From Symbiodinium natans (Eukaryota; Sar; Dinophyceae; Suessiales; Symbiodiniaceae): a stretch of DNA of 64,000 nt. The stretch is from contig CAJNDS010002192.1 in the NCBI GenBank assembly GCA_905221605.1, forward strand, positions 199,501-263,500. Reading direction: 5' to 3'. Positions 37,592 to 48,300 of the stretch are shown here, piece after piece. The notes under the pieces are model-generated. The model had not been told where the DNA came from. It saw nothing but the letters and a program-made list of their open reading frames with translations, and made no database searches. The translations under genes and the position numbers were made by a program. Position 1 is the stretch's first letter. Every line of letters starts with the position of its first letter.

Positions 37592-39500
37592 ACCTCAGGG
37601 CAGATGCTTTCGTGGTTCGCCCTTCTTTCTTAAAACCCCCCAACAGTTTTCTCCCTACTGTCCAATCTATTCCCCCTTTTAGCTCAGGAGCAGCGAGGCC
37701 GGTGGCGGTACGGCGGTCCACTTCTTCCTGATAAGTTTGCTGGAGGAGGTCAAGGACACGACACTCCTGCTGTGGGGTGTACATGGTGTGCCTGGCGCCC
37801 CGGGTGTCCAGCCACTCATCACTATCCTTAGGCTGCCAACCAAGGTCGAGCAGGTATGCAACGGTAGCTGCAAGAGGGCCCTTAACCATTTGCCACCGGC
37901 TGCTGGCTTCCTCTAGTTTTTGGACTGTAAGGCCCCAGGTTCTTTCCAGCAGGTCTTCCTTTCCGGCCCACCTTTTCTTGAGCTGGAACCAGGCTTCAAC
38001 TTGCTGGACCATCAGCGTGCGACCCGGATCCAGAGGATAGCGCCACCTCCAGGTTGCCCATTTTCTGTCTGCCACACTGCTCAGCCAAGGCAGTCCGGAG
38101 CTTCTGTCTCCGGGTGGGCGGCATTCCCTGGGCTTGGTGGCCCCAAGGAAGGACGGAGGCCACCCCTCCCCTGAAGAGGCGGACTTTGGCCGGCACACCC
38201 GGGACTCTCAGTTGCTTCAGCTTCTTTTGCCGATGGCCCGCTTTGTGCCTGCGGGTTGACTCGCCGGACCCGACCCAGGGCACAGTCCAGGCCTAAATCC
38301 TTCATGCTGTCACAGATAGCCGGGTCCCCATCTCTGCGCAGCTTTTGTAGTTCCCTCCTGGCTGCTGCAGTGGTGCACAGGAAGCCTGTTTTCTTCAGGG
38401 ACAAATGGAGGTCACTACCTTCCAGAAGCCGGCGAAGGGTTTTGTAACCTTCATAGACCGCAAATGCTGCCTGCTCGGGATGTCGCGCTTCGAAATCCGC
38501 TCCAATATCATCAACCCAGGTGTCCAGGGCGGTGACACTGTGGAGCTGAGCGGCTTCTTGCATTATTGGCTGGAGGTAAACCCTGGCCATCATTGTTGCG
38601 AAAGGGCACCCTGCTAGGATGCCCCTCGCAGGGAGGATCCCCTCCGAAAGGAGATCCTCTGCCACGAGATATCTTGTTCCCCGGTAGACTTGCATGACCA
38701 GGAGGGCTATAGCTGGCGGAAAGCCGGTCGCCACTATCCGCTCCTCCAATTTGGCCCAGTTGACACTCATAGAAAGTCTGCAGGTCCAGAAGGACCGCAC
38801 AGGCATGTTTGTTAGTCGCGCGGCTAACTTCTCCTCTCAGGAGTCTCTGCATGCCTGTTTCTAGACAGGTGTTGCCCGGGGAGGCTTTATCCCATGGGAA
38901 CTGCTCTGCAGTTTCTCGCATCCATTTCTTTACGACCTGCGCTCTGCAGAAGCACCAAAGCCGATAGGTGATGGATGTGAGGGTTATAGGCCTTTCTATG
39001 TCAGCATTTTTGGGTAGGAGGGCCACATGGTGCACCTGCCAATGCTGTGGCGCCACTCCGGTGGCTTCAGCCAAGTTCAGGGCTTGGGTGAGCTGCTCAT
39101 AGGCCGGATCAGGGAGGTTTTTGAGGGCAGCATAGGTGAGCCCATCGAGACCTCCTGCTTTGTCGGTGACAGTCTTGAGGATGGCCTCAAGGACATCTGC
39201 TGTTATTTTAAACAGCGGGGAGGACTTTGCAGCATCCAGCAGGGTCTGGCCAATCGGGGGGGAAGTTTCAACCTCTCCCCAAATGGCGACCCATTGCTTC
39301 CTCCTGGCCCCTGGGCGCTCTTCGCCTGGGAGGTTCTGGAAGGGCCGATCCAGGACTCTCTCACTCTTCCTGAGAGAGCTGTAGAGAGGTCGCATCCCTT
39401 TCGCTAATCCCGCTTGGAGCCAGTCCTTGTACTGTGTCTGCTGCTCCTTGGCTCTCTGCATTTGGAGGGCCGCCTCCTTGTGTCTGGCCACAACACTCAA
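37362..39500 (-). pseudogene. LINE reverse transcriptase, frameshifted
   Basis: The ORF 39500-38511 carries the RT fingers: GGLDGLTYAALKNLP, HHVALLPKN, RPITLTSITYRLW and the first catalytic strand LLDLQTFYE. A frameshift near 38700-38760 leads to ORF 38806-38081 with GILAGCPFATMMA (motif B) and TWVDDIGAD (a WVDD form of YxDD). A second shift leads to ORF 38198-37362 with a CPRC...H...C zinc knuckle (VKVCPRCHQEADWEHVLLDC). Domain order and motifs are clear, but no single frame covers them. Confidence 0.75.
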
Positions 39501-40287
39501 GGATCGCCACTGTGGCCCGCATCACCTGAATCAGCGCTGTGTCCTGAACTTCCGTCGGGTCCAGGTTCCAGTCCCCCAAGATGATCCAGGGCTCTGGGAG
39601 GGTTCGAACGAACGCCACCAGAGAGGATAGCACCTCTGCATTTGTGGGACCATTTAGGCCTTCTGTGTCCCTCAGGTACAGGGATTTTTGCCACACACCG
39701 CTATTTTTGGGAAAGGCACAAGCAGTGCCCCCCAACCTTGTGCCCTTGTCCGACAGAGAGGCCGGCTCAGCATAGAGATCCCATCCTAGGGATTGCAGTG
39801 TGGCTCGCCTTCAATGCAGCAGTTCCGGGAGGTGGGTTTCCTGCAGACACACCACCTTGGCTTTGGAGGAGGTTACCCACTCCAATGCCCCGCTGTTGAA
39901 ACTGGTGACATTGGCGCTCATGATGCTGAGATACTGGTCAGGCGAGGCGGAAGGCTTAACCTTCTCATGGCTGGGCGCTTCTGAGTCGGTGCCCTCGCCA
40001 TGCGCACGGTCGTCCTCTCGGTCCTGCTGGCCCAGCACCTGCTCCGGTGGCAGGGGCTCCTCTCTTTTGGGGAGCTCAGAGGTTATCACCTCCTTTGCCT
40101 GTTGGATGGCTTTTCCGGTGACATCCTCTCCTTGCTCTAGGGCTTGCAGGACCATCCTGCACCAACCCCAGGCCAGGGAGTCCTCCGCCATACCTCCTCT
40201 TGGGCTTCGATGAAGCTTAGAAGGGTGGCTTCCTTCGCCTGGAAGGGGCTCGCTTGGTCTTCCAGGAGGCTGACCACCTCCTGCCAT
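39361..40287 (-). pseudogene. LINE endonuclease fragments
   Basis: The ORF 40287-39811 ends with SIMSANVTSFNS and VVCLQETHL, the opening strands and catalytic Glu of the exonuclease-endonuclease-phosphatase fold. The next piece, 39735-39361, has WIILGDWNLDP, its GDxN motif. The C-terminal SDH part is not found before the RT begins at 39500, so it is probably deleted. Confidence 0.7.
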
Positions 40288-40768
40288 GTCATCTCCGAAC
40301 CCAATTCCTCTGGGCTGCAGGGGGAAGGTTTCACCTTCTGGGCTTCATCATGCCATTGTGGTGGGGGGGGGTCTGGGGTAACCAGAGGGTTCCCATCAGG
40401 GTTCACCTCCACAGTGGCTTCATTTGTTCGTCGTCTGCTGGTGCCTCATCATCAGTAAGGTCCAGCTTGAAAAACTTTGGTCCTGTGATCGGAACGCTTT
40501 CTGGCGACTCCTTTCCAGGCCGACAAAAGTGGCTGGGCTTCTGCCAGCCTTGCTCACCACCACTGCTATCTGCAGTAAGTTGTTTCCCCAAGGCCTCCCT
40601 CAATCTTTTCCCATGTAGATTGATGTGAGCACCTCGCTTGTAGTATTCAGCACATGCAACCAGGAACTGCTGGGCAGTTCTCAGCATGTGTTCCAGCCCT
40701 GGGCTGGGGTCGCACATTGGCTCTGTGGGGCCCTTGCTTTGGGGCTCCAGGCCCCACACGCCGAGTCC

Positions 40769-41476
40769 CTAGGCCACCGGGCCCAGCCCCGGCGGGGCAT
40801 TGGCATTGCCGGGAGGCATCCCCTGCTCCTCAAGGCCTGGAGGGGCGGGGCCCTCCTGTGTGCGACGCCTCTTTGCTTCTCGCTCCGCTTTAATCTCATG
40901 GAGTTTCTTCTCTTGCTCCTCGTTGAGGCTTACCCCCAGTTCATGGAGGATGCTGTCGACCTCCATGTCCGCAGCGGATTCGCAGAAGACTTTCTCTTTG
41001 AGTAGGCCTGAGCTTGCCTCTACTGCCTTCTGTGCCCTCTCCGCTTGCTCATTCAGCACAATCATTTCTTGTAGAAGCTGCCTTAATGACTCCTTCGCCA
41101 TGTCGATGCGCTTCTGCAGGCCAATCTTTTGATCAGCAATGTGCTTGAGCTTGCCAGCTGCGCTTTGCCAGCTCTGGCTGGCCTGGCTTGCAGCTTGGGA
41201 GGGCGTAACCTCCTGGCTGGCCTTAAGGCCTTTCAGGTAGGCTTTAACCTCCTCCGGCAGGGCGGCTTCACGCTTCTGGCACAGGTCTGTGAGGTCGTCC
41301 ACCTCTTCCTTGACCTGTGCCTTGGGTGGTTTGTACCCTGCCTCCTGGAGGTTCTTTTGCACCTCTGCAGGCACATTGTCCCATGCCACTCCAAGGGCTT
41401 GCAGGACCTTGTTCGGCAGTGGGGTTTTCGGAGTCTTGGGCTTCTTTGGTGGCTGCCAGTAAGCAGCCTCAGCCAC
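40769..41476 (-). CDS. LINE ORF1-like coiled-coil protein (235 aa)
   Basis: An open frame with a Lys/Pro-rich start and a long helical coiled coil (about 95-150). An acidic VDSILHELGVSLNEEQEKKL segment is followed by a basic EREAKRRR patch and a Pro/Gly tail. Position upstream of the endonuclease on the same strand suggests the ORF1 (RNA-binding, oligomerising) product of the LINE, but no RRM or CCHC finger is seen. It may be part of a longer broken ORF reaching 41766. Confidence 0.45.
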   Translation of the reverse strand: MAEAAYWQPPKKPKTPKTPLPNKVLQALGVAWDNVPAEVQKNLQEAGYKPPKAQVKEEVDDLTDLCQKREAALPEEVKAYLKGLKASQEVTPSQAASQASQSWQSAAGKLKHIADQKIGLQKRIDMAKESLRQLLQEMIVLNEQAERAQKAVEASSGLLKEKVFCESAADMEVDSILHELGVSLNEEQEKKLHEIKAEREAKRRRTQEGPAPPGLEEQGMPPGNANAPPGLGPVA

Positions 41477-42321
41477 TGTGGGCCATTGTGGCTTCCACTG
41501 CAGTGCTTGAGAGTGGGATAGCTACCAGAGGCAAGATTCCGCCTTAGGCGCTGCCTGAGGTTTATGTTTATGGGTTTGGCTTCTGCCTGGCGTGTTTCCC
41601 CGCGCCAGTGCACTTCGTGCATGGGGGAATTGAGGGGAAAGCGTGGTCCCCGCGCCTTGTTGAGGGGAGGCGTCGACCCTGCGCCAAATATACCAAGTTG
41701 AGGGGCGCAGTGTCCCCAAGCCTGTCGACATAAGCCTTGTCCAGGTGGTCCCATCCACCCTCGCACAGGGTAGTTTTCAGGAGGTGCTTTCTGGAACCCT
41801 CCACACAGTGTCCTGGAGTGCCAGACGCCAGGAGTGTGGAGGTGGCATCCTCGGGCTGTGAAGTGGCGGGCTTCACTGCCCAGGGCCCACAGGGCTGCAG
41901 GCTGAGCAGTTACGGCAGTTCTTTCCTCTCAGCTGAAGCAGGCGGACAACCCTGTAGCTGGGCCAAACCAATTTGTACAGGTAATTGGTGCCTGTGGCCA
42001 AGGGGTCGCAGGTTCTGAGTGCAGAATGTATATGCCTTGCTGTGCACCAGGAGGGATGCCCTCTTACTGACAGGAAAGGGAGAAGGGTAGTTTGCAAGCG
42101 GACATGAGGCACTCAGTACTGGGAAGAGGAGCGATTGGTGGGGCTCGGTGGAGCTTAGCAGCAGCGAGAGGTGCCACCCTCTAGTGAGAGGCTGAGGCAA
42201 TGACCTCATAGGCTTGAGGTCCCACCCTCAGTAGTGGTACTAGTAGCAGAAGGCTTTACCTGTACAGTTAGCCTCTGCTGCTCAGATAGTGTAGTGGTAC
42301 ATAGCAGTACGGACTCCGGTC

Positions 42322-42373
42322 CCAAACACCAAGACGGTGGACTCGCAAACCAAGCTCAACTCGGAAAAAAATT
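42322..42373 (-). repeat. Right inverted repeat of the 8-kb block
   Basis: Complement of 34400-34452: CCCAAACACCAAGACGGTGG and CTCAACTCGGAAAAAAATT, with a diverged centre. Confidence 0.7.
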
Positions 42374-42496
42374 CAACCCAGGTTCGACCTTTAAGCCCCC
42401 CTTTAAACCCCCGATAAGCCTCCCCCTTAAGACCCCCCTCACTTCTCTAATTTCGAATAATGAAATCTAAAAAACAAATAGAAAAATAAAACAAGA

Positions 42497-44164
42497 TTTG
42501 AAGGGGGCGGAATTTAGACTAAATTTCCTTCTCTCTCTTCTTGAAGAGAAGGTAATGTTTAAAGTCTCACTTCTCTGGCTTCGAATAATGAAATCCAAAA
42601 AATAAAACAAGATTCGAGGGGGGTGGAATTTAGAGTAAATCCCTTCTCTCATCTTCTTTCAGCCCCCCCCCCTTAAGACCCCCTTTAAGCCCTCTTCAAG
42701 GCCCCCTTCAAGCCTCCCTTTACGCCCCCTTTAAGCCCCTTCAAGCCCCCTTTAAGCCCCCCCTGAAACCCCCCCTTAAGCCCCCCTTAAGCCCCCCCTT
42801 AAGCCCCCCTTAAGCCCCCCCTTAAGCTCCCCCTTTAAGCCCCATTTAAGCCCCCTTTCCCCGCCGTCCCACCCCCAACCCCCCCGCTCTTTACTTCTTA
42901 AAACAAAAACAATCTCGTCTCTACTCCTCTGAGTTTTGAACAATGAAATACAAAAACAAAACAAGATTTGAGGGGGGTGAAATTTAGACTAAAGTCCTTT
43001 CTCTCTTCTCCCCTCTTTCCAATTCACAACAGGCAAAATGGGGGGGGCTGCGCCCCCCCCAACCCCCCCGCTCTTTACTTTTAGAAACAACAACTGTCTC
43101 GTCTCTACTCCTCTGATTTTCGAATAAGGAAATACAAAAACAAAAGAAGATTCGAGAAATTCGAGGGGGGTGGAATTTAGAATAAATTCCCTTCTCCCTT
43201 CTCCTCTGAGTTTTCGAAGAATGAAATACGAAAAACAAAAGAATATTCGAGGGGGGTGGAATTTAGAATAAATTCTCTTCTCCTCTTTTTGCTTTAAGAA
43301 ACAAAAAACAGTCTCGTCTCCTTTCAAGATTGAACAACCCAGGTTCAAGCCAGGTTCAACCCAAGTTCAACCCAGGTTGAAGGGGGCGGAATTTAAACTA
43401 AATTTCCTTCTCTCTCTTCTTGAAGAGAAGGTAATGTTTAAAGTCTCACTTCTCTGGCTTCGAATAATGAAATCCAAAAAATAAAACAAGATTCGAGGGG
43501 GGTGGAATTTAGAATAAATCCCTTCCCTCATCTTCTTTCAGCCCCCCCCCCCTTAAGACCCCCTTTAAGCCCTCTTCAAGGCCCCCTTCAAGCCTCCCTT
43601 TACGCCCCCTTTAAGCCCCTTCAAGCCCCCCTTTAGGCCCCCCCTGAAACCCCCCCTTAAGCCCCCCTTAAGCCCCGCCTTAAGCCCCCCTTAAGCCCCC
43701 CCTTAAGCTCCCCCTTTAAGCCCCATTTAAGCCCCCTTTCCCCGCCGTCCCACCCCCAACCCCCCCGCTCTTTACTTCTTAAAACAAAAACAATCTCGTC
43801 TCTACTCCTCTGAGTTTTGAACAATGAAATACAAAAACAAAACAAGATTTGAGGGGGGTGAAATCTAGACTAAAGTCCTTTCTCTCTTCTCCCCTCTTTC
43901 CAATTCACAACAGGCAAAATGGGGGGAGCTGCGCCTCCCCCCAACCCCCTCGTCTCTACTCCTCTGATTTTCGAATAAGGAAATACAAAAAACAAAAGAA
44001 GATTCGAGAAATTCGAAGGGGGGTGGAATTTAGAATAAATTCCCTTCTCCCTTCTCCTCTGAGTTTTCGAAGAATGAAATACGAAAAACAAAAGAATATT
44101 CGAGGGGTGGAATTTAGAATAAATTCTCTTCTCCTCTTTTTGCTTTAAGAAACAAAAAACAGTC
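42497..44164. repeat. Tandem duplication of an about 879-bp low-complexity unit
   Basis: AAGGGGGCGGAATTTA starts at 42501 and again at 43380, and the two units match closely with small indels. Each contains a C-rich block of CCCCCTTAAGC repeats (42666-42860; 43546-43740). Each also has several copies of a GGGGTGGAATTTAGAATAAA and TCTGAGTTTTCGAAGAATGAAATA sub-repeat. ORFs inside are not credible. Related text in reverse orientation lies at 59090-59460. Confidence 0.8.
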
Positions 44165-44225
44165 TCGTCCTCTGCCTTTATTGTGCGGTGCCCATGCCCC
44201 ACAGGCGCGTTAGGAGGCAACTCCG

Positions 44226-45010
44226 TGAAAAACCGAAGGTCCCTCTGGTACCTTTTCCCTTGAAAGCACGAACCCTGACCTCTCACACAAGTGCGGACAA
44301 CTCTCTCTTTTTCACAGTCAGAGCCACTTAAGCCAAAAGTCACGAAGTGCACAAACTAAACGAATTCTCTCTTGTGAGCTTAAACTCAGCTTCAGAACGA
44401 AGTTCCTACACACTGCACACTCACTTTAAATAGCGTATTGGGCAAAAACACACTCGTATGATTTCCTTGGAAATCAACGAGGCATAAACCATCGAGGATG
44501 GGATCACACGGATTCCCAATCACTCCGAAGCAAAACAAACCTATACAAGCTGATCCAAAACATGACAAAAACATCACTGATCAGCCACAATCTTCCACCC
44601 CCCGCATTTTGCTGAGGGTTCATGTCAAAGATCTGAAGTCCAAGCCCAGCTCGGCACTTCAACACTAAGGGGATGCCCTGGCCACATTCCCTTGGTGCGT
44701 ACTCGCCACCAAACGAAACAAACAACACACCAGTCGATCTCTGACATCAAACTTAAAACTCATGCAAGATCCCACCATCAGGCAGGTTGTCCTGGGTCCA
44801 CATCACTGGTAACCCAAGAGTTCGTTGTCCAAACACGTGAAAAACGAATTAAACTTGCATCCACCTGCACTGGGGCAGGGTTGTCTTGGAACGAATCCAA
44901 GAGTTCGTGGTGACAAACACGTGAAAACGAATTAATGCAAGCTTCAGATGTTTCCCACTCAGCACTCGACCTTGTCGTGGTACTCCTCCTCAGTCTCGCA
45001 TCTTCCAGGT
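44226..45010 (-). repeat. 3' LTR of copy B (high-coordinate end approximate)
   Basis: The low-coordinate boundary is set at TGAAAAACCGAAGG, which also begins the 53749 copy. It matches 53749-54058 and, in reverse, 54770-55496. It contains AAGTGCGGACAACTC, a GAGCCACTTAAGCCAAAAG segment and CGAGGATGGGATCACACGG. The high-coordinate boundary near 45010 is estimated from where similarity with the inverted copy fades. Confidence 0.7.
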
Positions 45011-45336
45011 CACCAAACTCACCAACTAGCATCGGCTAGCTGATCCTTCAAGAAAAGATTGGCTTCATAGTTTCGCTTCTTCCAGCGTACCATCAGCCAA
45101 AAACGTCTTCAGAGGTGGCAATCAGACGCCTTGCAGAAGGGGCTATAGAGTCCCTCGTTGAGTTTCATCATCATTTTGCCTCCTCTTTGCAAACTTCTCA
45201 TGCACTGAAACAAGGGCTCACACTAACCAGAAAAATCGCGGGCGCTCCATGGCGGCAACGCGGCCATGGCTTCCAAAAAAAATGGCTGCGGGTTTCACTC
45301 ACCCACCCAACCACTGAGATCACTTAGCATCTCAGT

Positions 45337-48300
45337 TCATTCTTCATCCTCTTCGCCCTTCTTCTCGCCAGCTCCAGTTGACTCCATCAACTTGGCGCGG
45401 CGCTCCTTGGCGGCTTCCTTCATCTCCGCCAACTCAGCCGTCCTCGTTTCCATCATCACATCCTGCGAAGATCGGCTAGGCTCAGCTGGCGTCTCCGCAG
45501 GCCTCTCAGTTGGCTGGTCTCCAACCTTTCTCTTCTTCTCTTCCAACATCAGCTCCAAATCGGCAACACTAAAGCTTGCCTTCACACGCTCAGCAATCTG
45601 CGCGATAGCTGCTGCATCCAACTCAGATGGTACAACTGACACAGGCGAGCGAACCGCTTCGCCTTCCAGCTTTGCTCTCTTAGCAGCTTCTTCCTCGGCA
45701 GCTGACAGGTCGGCGATGCGCTTGCGCTTTCGCTCAGCTTCCTCGAACTCTCGGTCTTGCTGTTCCGCTGCAGCCTTGAGGATCCGCTTCAGGTCCTTTT
45801 CCTCCTTCTCGAGTTTCCCAACATTCTCACCCATGATCCCAAAGGCTTGCTGCCACATGTCGGCAGGCAACGTCAAGTTGAACCTCACCACATAGTCGGT
45901 CGGCAAGTGCCACTTACACTTGCAGATCCACACAACACCGCTTCGAGTCTCACTCGCAACCACCTTCTTCCAGCTTGCCGCCCTCTGCGTGTCGGTGATC
46001 TCCTCTTTCTTTTTCTCCAGGTCCTCCAAGAATCCTGCAACAGACTCCATCACGGATCTGTAGTGGCTGTAGGCCACAAACGACCACTTGGGGACTGGTC
46101 TCTCCCTCAGCTCCGGCTCGTGAATCCGAAGTGTATCACACGACAACATCGAAATCACTCGCACTCGCTCCACCAGTTCCTTAAACACCAAGGATCCTTC
46201 CTTTGCACTTCTCTTCCAGCGCAACACCCATGGGGGATAATACGAGCTCTCAGCTTCATCCTCCATGATCCTCTCTGCTCCCAAAATGGGTAGCATGCAC
46301 AACAGATCCACCATCCGCAAGACTCCGAGGTCCTGGTGCTCACCCAGAAGCAAAACAGGGACTATCCCTTTTCTCTTCAAGTACCTCACGAAGCTCAACA
46401 TCGCCAGGCCACACGTTCCCGGCGGTACTTCCATGTACAGTCCTCCTTCATTCACTGCCATCTCCCAGATGATGGCCTTGCCACCAATCTGTCCACGGAC
46501 ATCCAAGATTCCGAAGATCTTCGTGGGTTTCTCCTGTAGCTCACACACCTCCTGGATGGGCTTCACCAGCTTCTCGTATGAGCTTTGATAGCGCAACATA
46601 TCCTTGTCGGATAGCGTGCCTACCACGTCCTTGAGCTCTAGCTCATCCACTGGAGTTCCGCGCCGGCAGATACTCCATGACACATCACCGAACCACTTCG
46701 GCGGCTCTGGATCCGCCAGCTCCGGAAACACGTCGACCATCCGTTCAATCACCTTCGGCATGGCCTTGGGTTTCGGTGCAGCTTGGCCTGAGCCTCGGCT
46801 TTCACCTTTATCACCCCTTTTTCCAGCAGCTCGGCGCTCCTTCTCTGCCTCTCGGAGATGGAATGCATGGCTTGCATCCGTGCCAGAGACTGTCACAGTC
46901 TGTTTGCACTTTTCGCACTTGGGCTTGCCACTTTCATCCCAGCTCAACCCGGCAGCATGCTCGGATCTGAACAACCATTTGCAAACCTTACACCAAAAGG
47001 GGCTTTTCATCTCAGCACCCTGCTCACCCTTCCTGCTGTCTTCAGCTGCCATTTTCCTGTCCTTCACCAAAGGTACAGGCTCCAGGCTAGGGCTAGCTTC
47101 CGTGGTGCTTGAACCAAAGCTTTTGCGGTTGGACCATAAATCCATTTCTTGAACCTCAGGGGAAGAGTCTTCACGAAGGGTTTCGGGACTTCTAAGGTGG
47201 AAATTTTCAAAAACTTCACCACACTTTTTCACACTTTTCAACGATCCAACTTGCTCCACACTGCATCCAGTTGCCTCGGCACACTGGCATGCCTGAACTC
47301 CAACCCTTGGTCGGATTCCACAGATCCTCCACACCTGCTGCACATCTTCACCAGGGTATATACCCATAGCTTGCTGGTGCTGACAGAATGTCACTTGACT
47401 CAAGCACTTTGTAAGAACGTCAGCGATCATTCCCGCTGTCGGGCACCAAATGACCTTCAAGGTCTGAGCTTCCTGTATCCGCTCCTGAAGATAGCAGACA
47501 GCGATGTCTAAGTGGCGAACTCGCCTACTCAACCCACGGTTTAGCAAAACCGCTCTCGCTGAGGAACTGTCAGTGTGCAATCGGATCGTGACATCTGACT
47601 CGGCCAACTGACCGATCAAAGTCGCAAGTCCCTCACTCTCCTGTACCGCAGTCAAGATGGCTCTCAACTCGGCTTCACAAGAACTCAGCGATACACACCC
47701 TTGAACTCGAGAGATTCCCTTGATCAGGCATCCTCTATAAAAGATGGCTATGCCCGACACAGATCTTCGTCCTAACGACGCTTGGGGTGCCCAACTGGCA
47801 TCCGCATACACTTCCAGCTGCGCCGGCCCACTGTCCGGTACATTCCCATTAGGGCCAAAGTACTGCCATGCATAGTATTGTCCCTTTAGGAACCTAATCA
47901 CTTGTCGCAATGCTTGCTCAAAGCATGCTGTTGGCTTGGACTGTCCTTGCGAAAGAATGGACATCCACCTACTCAGGTCAGGTCTCGACTGACCCCACCA
48001 TGCAATCCGGCCAAGTACTGCTCTGTACCTCGCAGCTGCAGTGTCACTCAACTCAGGATCCGAACCACTTGCTCTGCCCTTCTCGACCGTTTTCACGATG
48101 TCCGGAGGAGCAGTAACCACCTTCAGGTCCTTACAGAACTCTGTCTCGAACAGGGCATCTAAGTATGCCGGGGGCACTCGCATCCTGAGATGACTCCCTT
48201 GTCTCTCAATCTCTCGCCCCAAAAAGGTGATCTTTCCACCAGTGGAAGTGATTCGACCCGTTTCCTTGATCTTCAACTCTCCGTTCAGGGTGTCGGTCAC

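Larger units (their letters stand above)
34453..42321 (-). mobile_element. LINE-like (non-LTR) retroelement remnant
   Basis: On the minus strand, in order from 41.8 kb to 36.5 kb: a coiled-coil ORF1-like protein, an apurinic-type endonuclease, a reverse transcriptase, a zinc-knuckle segment and an RNase H with a terminal zinc finger. Reading frames change at least four times and part of the endonuclease is missing, so this copy is dead. The block is bounded by the inverted repeats at 34400 and 42322, which is unusual for a LINE. Confidence 0.75.
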
